Positions 23,523-31,828 of a stretch of DNA of 40,327 nucleotides are shown here, in pieces. A program made the position numbers and the translations under genes. The notes under the pieces are model-generated. The model had not been told where the DNA came from and ran no database searches. It saw nothing but the letters and a program-made list of their open reading frames with translations. Source of the stretch: Bacteroidota bacterium (GTDB taxonomy: Bacteria; Bacteroidota; Bacteroidia; Bacteroidales; B39-G9); the NCBI GenBank assembly GCA_015222055.1, contig JADFUR010000076.1, positions 1 through 40,327 of the forward strand, read 5' to 3'. The stretch's first letter is position 1, and every line of letters starts with the position of its first letter.

Positions 23523-24020
23523 TCAAACTCTGGTTTCCAACTCCATAATTTCCATGTCTTTAATATTATTTTTATCAATAGTAAAACGTATTAATGTTGA
23601 TACTTTTTGGTAACCACTTTTTCCGGCAGCACCAGGGTTAATGTGTAACAAATCTAACTTTTTATCATAAATAACTTTTAAGATGTGTGAATGGCCACTG
23701 ATAAATAATTTTGGTGGGTTTTTAAAAATTTCGGGTTTTACTTCTTTCGCATAGTTATTGGGATAGCCTCCAATATGAGTAATCCAAACATCAACATTCT
23801 CGCACATAAACCGTAGATGCTTCTTATATACAATTCGAACATCTTGTCCGTCAATATTACCGTGCACAGCTTTTAGAGGTTTAAAAGCAGATAGCTTGTC
23901 GGCTAATTCAATATTTCCAATATCGCCTGCATGCCATATCTCATCGCAGTTAGCAAAAAATTTAAATATTCTTTCGTCTAAATATGAATGAGTGTCAGAT
24001 AATAAACCGATTTTTTTCAT
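23523..24020 (-). CDS. YfcE/MJ0936-type metallophosphoesterase
   Basis: 165-residue calcineurin-like phosphodiesterase with two metals. Motifs in order: GLLSDTH (D9, H11), AGDIG (D33), HGNIDG (N56), THIGGYP, SGHSH and HINPGAAG. The size and the last motif define the YfcE/MJ0936 group, small cytosolic phosphodiesterases active on model phosphodiesters with unknown natural substrates. It is monocistronic as far as I see, at the right border of the decayed island and divergent from rsmE. Confidence 0.92.
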   Translation of the reverse strand: MKKIGLLSDTHSYLDERIFKFFANCDEIWHAGDIGNIELADKLSAFKPLKAVHGNIDGQDVRIVYKKHLRFMCENVDVWITHIGGYPNNYAKEVKPEIFKNPPKLFISGHSHILKVIYDKKLDLLHINPGAAGKSGYQKVSTLIRFTIDKNNIKDMEIMELETRV

Positions 24021-24194
24021 GATTATTTTTTAGGTTTCAAGTTTCGAGTTTCCAATTTCTATCAGTCCTGCCTACTTATAATTAACAGAAAAGTATTTTT
24101 TTAGCTTATTTTTAAAAATGCCAACTATTTATAACAAAAATATTATAACTTCGTTAAAATTATATTAATCTTTGTAAAAAATTATTGAAAATAA

Positions 24195-24899
24195 ATGAAC
24201 TTATTTTATACTCCTGATATTACGCCTGAATTTTATTTGCTAAATGAAACAGAATCAAAACATTGCATTAGAGTTTTACGACTTCGTAATGAAGATTTTA
24301 TTTTTTTAATTGATGGGAAAGGTGGCTTTTACAAAGCTCAGATTATTGATGATAATCCAAAAAAATGCTTAGTAAAGATTATTGAAACAAAAAAAGAATA
24401 TAACAAGCGTGATTTTTATGTTCATATAGCAATTGCTCCAACCAAAAATATAGACAGATTTGAATGGTTTTTAGAAAAAGCAACAGAGATTGGCATTGAT
24501 GAGATTACACCAATCATAAGTAATAATTCTGAGCGAAAGGTGATAAAGCCTGAGAGATTGAATAAGGTGATAATTTCTGCGATGAAACAGTCTTTAAAAG
24601 CTTATAAGCCAATTTTAAATGATATTGCTAAGTTTGATGACTTTATAAAAAAGGATTTTAAAAGTGATAAATTTATTGCCCATTGTTACGATGACAATTT
24701 GAAGAGTTTAAAAGATGAAGCTTTATCTAAAAAAAATGTTACTATATTAATTGGTCCTGAAGGAGATTTTTCTCTTGATGAAGTTAAAAAAGCAACAGAA
24801 AAAAAATATTTTGAAATTGGATTGGGATACAGTAGGTTAAGAACTGAGACCGCCGGCGTTGTGGCTTGTCATACAATTAATTTACTAAATGGGAATTAG
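24195..24899 (+). CDS. rsmE: 16S rRNA (uracil1498-N3)-methyltransferase RsmE
   Basis: SPOUT-family SAM methyltransferase that methylates U1498 of 16S rRNA. 234 residues. An N-terminal PUA-like domain (1-70, with SKHCIRVLRLRNED) is followed by the knotted domain: KATEIGIDEITPIISNNSERK, then IGPEGDFSLDEVK and GLGYSRLRTETAGVVA, which form the SAM-binding trefoil knot. The first gene of a plus-strand run. TAATCTTTG some 28 bases upstream is a near match to the -7 box. Confidence 0.95.
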   Translation: MNLFYTPDITPEFYLLNETESKHCIRVLRLRNEDFIFLIDGKGGFYKAQIIDDNPKKCLVKIIETKKEYNKRDFYVHIAIAPTKNIDRFEWFLEKATEIGIDEITPIISNNSERKVIKPERLNKVIISAMKQSLKAYKPILNDIAKFDDFIKKDFKSDKFIAHCYDDNLKSLKDEALSKKNVTILIGPEGDFSLDEVKKATEKKYFEIGLGYSRLRTETAGVVACHTINLLNGN

Positions 24900-24907
24900 G
24901 AAGAAGT

Positions 24908-25016
24908 TCATAAAGTTTAAAGTTGAAAGTTCATAAAGTTGAAAGTTTGAATCTACTAAGAAAAGTTGAAAATGCTCGTCATTGCGAGGGCGAAGCCCGA
25001 AGCAATCTGTTGAGAA
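24908..25016. repeat. AAAGTTGAAAGTT tract and MITE fragment
   Basis: The left part consists of repeated words (AGTTTAAAGTTGAAAGTTCATAAAGTTGAAAGTTTGAA). From 24977 to 25016, CGTCATTGCGAGGGCGAAGC...CAATCTGTTGAGAAT matches the reverse complement of 8867-8906 almost base for base. So this is half of the palindromic element at 8806-8930; its other arm and terminal repeat are absent. Similar AAAGTTCAAAGTT words occur at 28817-28850. Confidence 0.65.
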
Positions 25017-25116
25017 TTAATATTGAAGCATAGTAAATTATTTTATTTATCAGTGTTAATCTGTTAAATCTGTGTTATCTGCGTTCTATAAAAGAGTTTA
25101 AAGTTGAAGTTGTAAA

Positions 25117-25779
25117 ATGAGATTATACAAATTAATTTTTATTTTTTTAATATTTTTTGTGTTTGATTCGTATAGTCAAACAGGTTCTGTAAAAATTGGC
25201 TTGCTTAAATATAATGGGGGAGGAGATTGGTATGCCAATCTCGAAACATCTCTACCTAATTTAATTAAGTTTTGTAATGAAAATCTTAAAACAAATATCG
25301 ATAAGAAACAAGGAATAGTTGAAGTCGGCAGCCCTGATATTTTCAATTATCCCATTGTGCATATGACAGGTCACGGTAATGTTATTTTTTCACAGCACGA
25401 TGTTGAGAATTTACGTAATTATTTAATCTCAGGCGGATTTTTACATATTGATGATAATTATGGTTTAAATAAATTTATAAGAAGAGAGATGAAGAAGGTT
25501 TTTCCAAATATTGATTTTGTTGAGCTACCGTTTTCATTTCCCATTTATCATCAGAAATTTAATTTTCATAAAGGATTGCCAAAAATTCATGAACATGATG
25601 GTAAAGCCCCACAAGGTTTTGGTATTTTTTACAAAGCCCGATTAGTATGTTTTTATACCTATGAGTGTGACCTTGGTGATGGTTGGGAAGATCAGATTAT
25701 TCATAACGATTCGCAACAGACAAGGATTAAAGCCCTAAAGATGGGTGCTAATATTATTAGTTATGTATTTGATAATTGA
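25117..25779 (+). CDS. DUF4159-family secreted protein
   Basis: 220 residues with a signal peptide ending at SYSQ (residue 21). The body matches DUF4159: KYNGGGDWYAN, VEVGSPDIFNYPIVHMTGHGN, LISGGFLHIDDNYGLNKFIRREM, a helix with VELPFSFPIYHQKF, and YECDLGDGWEDQ. The fold resembles the glutamine-amidotransferase-like/ThuA class (a GGF-hIDD turn is seen), but no catalytic function is established. 217 bp after rsmE; the gap holds repeats, so cotranscription is uncertain. Confidence 0.88.
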   Translation: MRLYKLIFIFLIFFVFDSYSQTGSVKIGLLKYNGGGDWYANLETSLPNLIKFCNENLKTNIDKKQGIVEVGSPDIFNYPIVHMTGHGNVIFSQHDVENLRNYLISGGFLHIDDNYGLNKFIRREMKKVFPNIDFVELPFSFPIYHQKFNFHKGLPKIHEHDGKAPQGFGIFYKARLVCFYTYECDLGDGWEDQIIHNDSQQTRIKALKMGANIISYVFDN

Positions 25780-25928
25780 ATGAGATTTTGGATTATGTAG
25801 TTTGTCTTTTGGCTTGGCTAACTTATAGTTATCAATGACAATAAATGACTTAATGACTACTAATGACAGAATATTATAATTATTATTACATGTATTTTGT
25901 ACTTAACAAATATAAATATTGTTAATTA

Positions 25929-26915
25929 ATGAAATCTTTTTTAATCATACAAACAGCTTTTATAGGAGATGTAATTCTTGCAACATCAATAATTGAGAAA
26001 TTGCATAAATTTCACCCTGATGCAAAGATTGATTTTTTGCTTCGTAAAGGCAATGAATCTTTATTAAACAATCATCCTTATATTAATAATTTAATTATTT
26101 GGAATAAAAAGAATCAAAAATATAAAAATTTGTTTCATATCTTATCTTTAATACGCAAACAAAAATATGATTATGTTGTTAATCTACAGCGTTTTGCATC
26201 AACCGGTTATATTACATCATTCTCCAAAGCAAAAAATAGAATTGGGTTTAGAAACAATCCCTTTTCAATATTTTTTACAAAACGCATTAAGCATACAATA
26301 CAATCAGGAATTCATGAGGTTGACAGAAATAATTGCTTAATAAAGCATTTAACAGATGAACAATTTGAGCGACCTAAACTTCATCCTTCAGTTTTAGATT
26401 TTGATAATGTCAGTAAATATAAAAGTTCTGAATATATATGTATAGCACCTACATCAGTATGGTTCACCAAACAGTTTCCGGCAAAAAAATGGATTGAATT
26501 TATTAATCAAATACAAACAAATTTAACTGTGTATCTGCTTGGAGCTAAAAGTGATTTTGCTGCTTGTGAAGAGATTCAAACACAATGCAAAGAAATTAAT
26601 ATTATTAACCTTGCAGGAAAAATTAGTTTGATAGAATCGGCAGCTTTAATTAAAGATGCCAAAATGACTTATGTAAATGATTCTGCTCCTTTGCATATTG
26701 CTTCTGCTATGAATTCACCAACGGCTGCTATTTTTTGCTCAACAGTTACAAATTTTGGTTTTGGTCCTTTGGCAGATAAGTCAACGATTATTCAGACACA
26801 TAAAAATTTAAATTGTCGTCCTTGTGGATTACATGGACGAAATAAATGTAAAACACGCACTTTTGAATGTGCTAATTCTATAGATATTAAAGAAATGTTA
26901 AATTTATTAAAATAA
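25929..26915 (+). CDS. Family 9 glycosyltransferase (heptosyltransferase-like)
   Basis: GT9 enzyme (WaaF/WaaC/RfaF class) that transfers a heptose or similar sugar from a nucleotide donor to lipid A-core in the inner leaflet of the membrane. 328 residues. The N-terminal domain starts FLIIQTAFIGDVILATSIIEKL and contains YDYVVNLQRFAST. The donor domain has APTSVWFTKQFPAKKW, LAGKISLIESAALI and NDSAPLHIASAMNSPTAAIF. The C-terminus has a cysteine cluster NCRPCGLHGRNKC frequent in this family. It is closely followed (11 bp) by the DUF364 gene. Confidence 0.92.
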   Translation: MKSFLIIQTAFIGDVILATSIIEKLHKFHPDAKIDFLLRKGNESLLNNHPYINNLIIWNKKNQKYKNLFHILSLIRKQKYDYVVNLQRFASTGYITSFSKAKNRIGFRNNPFSIFFTKRIKHTIQSGIHEVDRNNCLIKHLTDEQFERPKLHPSVLDFDNVSKYKSSEYICIAPTSVWFTKQFPAKKWIEFINQIQTNLTVYLLGAKSDFAACEEIQTQCKEINIINLAGKISLIESAALIKDAKMTYVNDSAPLHIASAMNSPTAAIFCSTVTNFGFGPLADKSTIIQTHKNLNCRPCGLHGRNKCKTRTFECANSIDIKEMLNLLK

Positions 26916-26926
26916 ATAGTTTAGAA

Positions 26927-27619
26927 ATGGAAGAACCTTTAAAAAAATTATATAGCAAATTTGGAGTAAATGTAAATAATATTCAAAGAGTTGTTTATGG
27001 TGATAAATACACTGCTGTAGTTTTAAAAAATGGAAATATAGGGCTTTGTGCGAATTTAAATAATAAGATTAATTTCCGCCTCAAAGATATTGAAAGGCCT
27101 GATTTTGATAATTTTGAACATCGTATAGTGCTAAATGCATATTTCAACGCAGAGTTTAATTATTTAAATACCTATGATAAAAATATAGATATTTTTGATG
27201 GCATTGATTTTACAAAATACAACAGATTAGTCATGGTAGGATATTTTAAGCCATTATTAAAGAAATTTAGAAAGAATAATATAAAAGTAACTATATTCGA
27301 TTTGTTTGACCGAGATGATGTTATTACGCCAATGGAAAAGCAATTAGACTATGTTAAAACGGCAGATGCAATTATTCTTACATCAACATCAATATTTAAT
27401 AATACATTTTTAAATATTGTTAATAATTCGGACAATTGTGAGATTTTTTTATTAGGTCCATCATCAATAATGCACCCTTCTATTTTAGAATATAAAAATG
27501 TTAAAACAGTTTTTGGTTCTGTCTTTAAAAAAGATGATGAAAAAGTCTTAGATATTATAAAAGATGGCTTTGGCACACAATATTTTTTGCCTTATGGCGG
27601 AAAAGTATCTTTACAATAG
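26927..27619 (+). CDS. DUF364/DUF4213-like protein (putative metal-chelation fold)
   Basis: 230 residues, no signal peptide. The C-terminal half matches DUF364: VMVGYF, VTIFDLFDRDD, AIILTSTSIFNNTF, LLGPSSIMHPSIL, VKTVFGSVFKKDDEKVLDII and FLPYGGKVSL. Two Rossmann-like halves are expected. The N-terminal 90 residues correspond to the enolase-N-like DUF4213. The family is called 'putative heavy-metal chelation' on structural grounds only. Very close to the glycosyltransferase gene (11 bp), hence likely the same transcript; a link to LPS sugars is speculative. Confidence 0.72.
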   Translation: MEEPLKKLYSKFGVNVNNIQRVVYGDKYTAVVLKNGNIGLCANLNNKINFRLKDIERPDFDNFEHRIVLNAYFNAEFNYLNTYDKNIDIFDGIDFTKYNRLVMVGYFKPLLKKFRKNNIKVTIFDLFDRDDVITPMEKQLDYVKTADAIILTSTSIFNNTFLNIVNNSDNCEIFLLGPSSIMHPSILEYKNVKTVFGSVFKKDDEKVLDIIKDGFGTQYFLPYGGKVSLQ

Positions 27620-27629
27620 ATAGACAGTA

Positions 27630-28145
27630 TTAAAAACCCTTCACAGGAGTAATCATATGTTCAATTAAAACACCGAGGCATCCGGTGTTTCTATTTTTTG
27701 GTAAAATTCCGTGTATTTTCTTTTCTTCTTCTGTTTTTCCGGGAACAAATATTTTTATATATACTGTTCTTGTTTCAAATACAGTAAATTCGAAAACTTT
27801 TGAATAATCATTATCTGCATTATTATACAAAACATCATCTGTTTCAAAATCAATAAGTTTAAATTCAAGAGTATCGCCTAAATCGTCATCATTACAAATT
27901 GAAATACGATAATCTCTACCATTGAATATGTCAAAATTCATTTTTGAGGTCTCCCCTTTAATAAATAAGGCACTTCTTGAGGCTTCGTTATACTGATAAT
28001 ATTTATTTTCTGAATATTTGCAGTTGTTTTTTTGAAAGTCTAAGCACATTGGTCGATAATCGTTACCGTTATTTTGACCTTGAGATAAAAACGATACAAG
28101 AAAAAATGAAGTGGTTAGTAATATTGAATTTAAGAATGTTCTCAT
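27630..28145 (-). CDS. Secreted protein of unknown function
   Basis: 171 residues. The signal peptide runs to about residue 24 (FFLVSFLSQGQ). The mature part is hydrophilic and beta-rich with cysteines in CLDFQKNNC, ICNDDD and TGCLG, and alternating ETRTVYIKIFV strands like those of bacterial pre-peptidase domains. I do not recognise the family. It is convergent with the DUF364 gene (10 bp gap). The frame and signal peptide support a real gene. Confidence 0.7.
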   Translation of the reverse strand: MRTFLNSILLTTSFFLVSFLSQGQNNGNDYRPMCLDFQKNNCKYSENKYYQYNEASRSALFIKGETSKMNFDIFNGRDYRISICNDDDLGDTLEFKLIDFETDDVLYNNADNDYSKVFEFTVFETRTVYIKIFVPGKTEEEKKIHGILPKNRNTGCLGVLIEHMITPVKGF

Positions 28146-28283
28146 TAAAAATAAATTATTATTGATTATGAATAATTAACGTAGAAATTTAAGATTTCAA
28201 AGTAAAAATAATTTTTTTAAAAAAAAAGTAATTCATCTCAATTTTATAACGGAATATTTAATAATAAAATTGTATTTATTAGG

Positions 28284-28811
28284 CTATTTATTAATTAGTT
28301 GTAATAAGTATTCATTAATCCACTTAGAATTAGCTTTAATCCAATCTTTTTTTTCGCCAACAATATTAAATCCCACGTTAGTAAAAAGATTAATGCTTTT
28401 CATATTATCTGATGCAATATTGCAAAAAAGTTGATGTAAGCCTAAATGTTTAAATGAATAATCAATTAGTGATTGCAACGCTTCTGTTGCATATCCTTTT
28501 TTTCTATTTTCTTCAGAGTAAATTAAAATACCTATTCCAGCTCTAAGGTGATATGGGTCAAAGTCAAATAAATCAATTGTTCCAATAGGAATATTTATAT
28601 CGTTTGTCTTTAAGTCAATAATTAGCCTTAATTGTTTTGTTTGATAAATATCAAGATGAGAATTTTCGAGATATTGTTTTAATATATGTTTTGAGAAGGG
28701 ATTCAAAGTGTTGCTTATTGTCCAAATATCTGTATTGTTTTCCCATTCATATAATAAATCAATGTCGGAAGATTCCAGAGCTCTTAGTTTAATGTTTTTA
28801 CTTTCAAGCAT
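28284..28811 (-). CDS. GNAT family N-acetyltransferase (RimJ/RimL type)
   Basis: 175-residue acetyl-CoA-dependent N-acyltransferase. It begins KNIKLRALESSDIDLLYEWEN; the acetyl-CoA loop is EENRKKGYATEALQSLIDY (R/K-x-x-G-Y-A/G). The C-terminal HLGLHQLFCNI...SINLFTNVGFNIVGEKKDWI is standard for the RimJ/RimL subgroup. Substrate unknown (protein N-terminus, polyamine or sugar amine are all possible). An AAAGTTCAAAGTT tract (28817-28850) directly precedes the start codon. Confidence 0.9.
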   Translation of the reverse strand: MLESKNIKLRALESSDIDLLYEWENNTDIWTISNTLNPFSKHILKQYLENSHLDIYQTKQLRLIIDLKTNDINIPIGTIDLFDFDPYHLRAGIGILIYSEENRKKGYATEALQSLIDYSFKHLGLHQLFCNIASDNMKSINLFTNVGFNIVGEKKDWIKANSKWINEYLLQLINK

Positions 28812-28897
28812 AAATAAGTTTAAAGTTTAAAGTTCAAAGTTCAAAGTTGAGCGAAATCGAAATTTCGACAATTTATGGTTTGAATTTTAATGTTTTT

Positions 28898-31651
28898 TTA
28901 TTTTTTAATTATAAAAGCACCTTTGTAGCCTTTATTAATAACTTTTTGACATTTTTGTTTTGCAATATTATAGCCCTTATATTTTCCTATTGTATATCTA
29001 TAAAACCCGTCATTACCTTGATTTTTTTCAACCCCCTGTACGTTTTTAAAATAATTTAATTCAACGGGATTTTTTAAAGCAAAAAGTTGAATTGTGTAAG
29101 TGGCTGTTTGTCTTGTTTTTTTTTCTTTTTTTATTCGTTCTATTGTTTCCGGTGATCCACTGTCTTTCATTGATTGCAGTTCAATGCTATTTATAATTTT
29201 AGCTTCAGGGAAACCTATATCAACAGCTTTGTTTAATAATTGCAATGCTTCTGATTTATGTTTATATACTCCTACAGTATACATATATCCTTTATTAGTT
29301 GGGAAAAACCAAACATTATTTATTGTTTCTCCTTTATATTTTGTGAAATAATTAACAGGTAATTGCATTTCTTGCTCAACTAATAAAATAGAATACGTAA
29401 GATTGTCTGCTTTTAAATAATCGGGCACATAAATGTTTTCGGTAACAATTTTGCTATTGTCAGAATTTAATATTTTAACATCAACACGGCGGTTTAATTT
29501 CCTTCCCTCAGGATTATCTGTTCCATCTGCATTATGGTTTATTGCAATTGCGTCTCTTTCGCCAAGCCCTAAAGTAACAAAACGACTATTTTTAACACCT
29601 TTATTTGCTATATAATTTTTAACAGCCTGTGCACGTTTTTCCGATAATTGCTTATTAAATACTACTCCGCCTTTTGAATCTGTATGTCCTAAGATTTCAA
29701 TATATAATGACGAATTATTTTTCATTAAGAGATATAATTTTTCAAGTTGAATTTTTGTGTCTCGTGATAGTGCTTGTTGGTTAAAATCGAAGAATACACT
29801 TTTTATTACATAATAATCTCCCGTGCTTACTTCTTTAGGAACCAATTCCAGATTTAAAGCAATATGATTGCCTTGAAAATTATCAGGAATAACAACATCT
29901 TTCGAATTTTTATTATAAGCGTTTCCTTCTACTGAAACAGAATAGTCTCCTTTTTCAACTGTATAAGAATATTTACCTGTTAAAATATCAGGATTTATTG
30001 ATGCAATAGTTTTTGATTTTGTTTTATCATAAATTTGCACAACAAAACTACTATTTAGTTCTTTGTTATCTTGTAAACTAATTGTTCCATTAATTAAATA
30101 ATTTTTAACTATAGGTTTAACAATTTTTGTTTTTTTTTCAGTTTTTTCTATAAATTCATTTTTGTTTTGAGAAATTATTGGTTCTGGGTTTTCGCTTATT
30201 TCAGGACTCTTGTTCGTTTCAATAATTTCCTCAGTATTAAGCCGAGCTAAATTGCTTGAATTTAATGTGTCGGTATAATTTGTTGTAGTATCAATTGTTT
30301 CTTCTATAACATTTTCAGCAATTAATTCTTCTTGCTTACTATCTTCTCTACCTAAAATCGTAATATCATAAATATCTTTGCCACCAAAACCATTTTCGTC
30401 AATTAAAGATAAATAACCGCGTTTACCATCTTTAACAGGCATATAAAATAAATCATCATCAGTAGTATTAATAGGATATCCAATATTAACAGGTTCCGAC
30501 CATTCTCCATTATCAGACATTTTGCTGTAAAAAATGTCATAACCACCCATTGAGTAATGACTTTCGGAACTGAAATACAAAGTTTTGCCGTCGTTTAATA
30601 AAAATGGAGTGTCTTCGTGAAAAGGAGTATTTATTGTTTCGCCTAGATTAATAGGCTTGTCCCATTTGCCTTTATCATTTTTTGTTGATTTGTAAATATC
30701 TCGTCCACCAATACCATCGGATCTGTCACTTACAAAATATATAGTATTACCATCTGGCGAAAAACAAGCATGAGATTCCCCTGATTTTGTATTTATCTTT
30801 TTTGACATTTTTTTTACTTCAGACCAATTTTTTCCTCCTTCTTTTGTACTAATATATATATTTCCATTACCAAAATCATCTCTAAAAAAAAGTATCTGGT
30901 CACCATTTGTCGATATACCAACTGTTGAAAGATATCCATCTGAATTTATTTGGGACGTTATTTTTTTTTGATTAATCCAGTTATCACCATCTTTGTTTGC
31001 TATAAAAATATCTTCAACAAATCCTTTTTCACCATATTGAATAATTTCTTTTAGAGTAGTATAAATTAAAGTGTTACCATCTCCCGAAATCACAGGATTA
31101 AAGTTATCATTGTTATCGTTTATTTTGTTGCCAATATTTACTTTTGTTATCTCAAGAGGAGAAGCCATTAATTCTTTTGCATTTTTGCATTGTTGTATTT
31201 TTAATTTAACAAAATCAATAAAATAAACATCATCAACATTAAGATATGTTAAATATTTTTCAAAAGCTTCTATAGCATTATCTAATTCATAATTAATGAG
31301 ATAGGCTTTTCCTAGATAGAAAAAAGCTTCGGGTGGGGCATGTATCTCTTTGTATGAACCTTCGTGCCATTCAGATGAAATATCTTTACTAGCTTCTTTT
31401 AAATATTCTAAGGCATTTATTTTTTTACCTTCAATATTTACATAGCATAAACCAACACAATATTGAATATTTGCATTATTATATTCTTTGTCTAAAATGT
31501 CTAAATAAATGGGCAATGCATTGGCAAAATCTCCATACATTATGTTTGATCCTGCCTCAACAAAAAGGTTTTTTATTTTTTTTTCATTTTGGGAATAGAC
31601 AACATTAAAAAAGAAAATTATTAAAAGAAAGAGTAGTGTCTTCGATTTCAT
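28898..31651 (-). CDS. TPR-PD40-OmpA protein with C-terminal SPOR-like repeats
   Basis: 917 residues. Signal peptide 1-20 (FFNVVYSQ). TPR region about 25-165; PD40/WD40-like beta-propeller 185-430 (FNPVISGDGNTLIYTTL, SHACFSPDGNTIYFVSDRSD, DTPFLLNDGKTLYFSSESH); variable linker 430-520 rich in E and T; carboxypeptidase-regulatory-like domain 525-605; OmpA C-terminal peptidoglycan-binding domain 610-735 (FFDFNQQAL, LGHTDSKGG, LSEKRAQAVKNYI, NRRVDVKI). The end carries two SPOR-like repeats (GYMYTVGVYKHKSEAL; YTIQLFALKN...DGFYRYTIGKYKG). The first four parts are the architecture of PorE, a peptidoglycan-linked T9SS component; the SPOR-like tail is an addition. It lies in tandem with the 682-residue paralogue. 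Confidence 0.88.
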   Translation of the reverse strand: MKSKTLLFLLIIFFFNVVYSQNEKKIKNLFVEAGSNIMYGDFANALPIYLDILDKEYNNANIQYCVGLCYVNIEGKKINALEYLKEASKDISSEWHEGSYKEIHAPPEAFFYLGKAYLINYELDNAIEAFEKYLTYLNVDDVYFIDFVKLKIQQCKNAKELMASPLEITKVNIGNKINDNNDNFNPVISGDGNTLIYTTLKEIIQYGEKGFVEDIFIANKDGDNWINQKKITSQINSDGYLSTVGISTNGDQILFFRDDFGNGNIYISTKEGGKNWSEVKKMSKKINTKSGESHACFSPDGNTIYFVSDRSDGIGGRDIYKSTKNDKGKWDKPINLGETINTPFHEDTPFLLNDGKTLYFSSESHYSMGGYDIFYSKMSDNGEWSEPVNIGYPINTTDDDLFYMPVKDGKRGYLSLIDENGFGGKDIYDITILGREDSKQEELIAENVIEETIDTTTNYTDTLNSSNLARLNTEEIIETNKSPEISENPEPIISQNKNEFIEKTEKKTKIVKPIVKNYLINGTISLQDNKELNSSFVVQIYDKTKSKTIASINPDILTGKYSYTVEKGDYSVSVEGNAYNKNSKDVVIPDNFQGNHIALNLELVPKEVSTGDYYVIKSVFFDFNQQALSRDTKIQLEKLYLLMKNNSSLYIEILGHTDSKGGVVFNKQLSEKRAQAVKNYIANKGVKNSRFVTLGLGERDAIAINHNADGTDNPEGRKLNRRVDVKILNSDNSKIVTENIYVPDYLKADNLTYSILLVEQEMQLPVNYFTKYKGETINNVWFFPTNKGYMYTVGVYKHKSEALQLLNKAVDIGFPEAKIINSIELQSMKDSGSPETIERIKKEKKTRQTATYTIQLFALKNPVELNYFKNVQGVEKNQGNDGFYRYTIGKYKGYNIAKQKCQKVINKGYKGAFIIKK

Positions 31652-31828
31652 CTTTTAAAAAATTAATAATAAATCAATAAATGAGATCTCGCATAAAAAT
31701 TATCCCATTTTTTTATTTTAATATTCAAGTATATAAATAAGTCTATAAATATAGACATAAAAAAATAAATAATAATAATATGTAATTTTTTTTGATTAAA
31801 ACACCTATTTTTTAGTTTAAATGAAATT

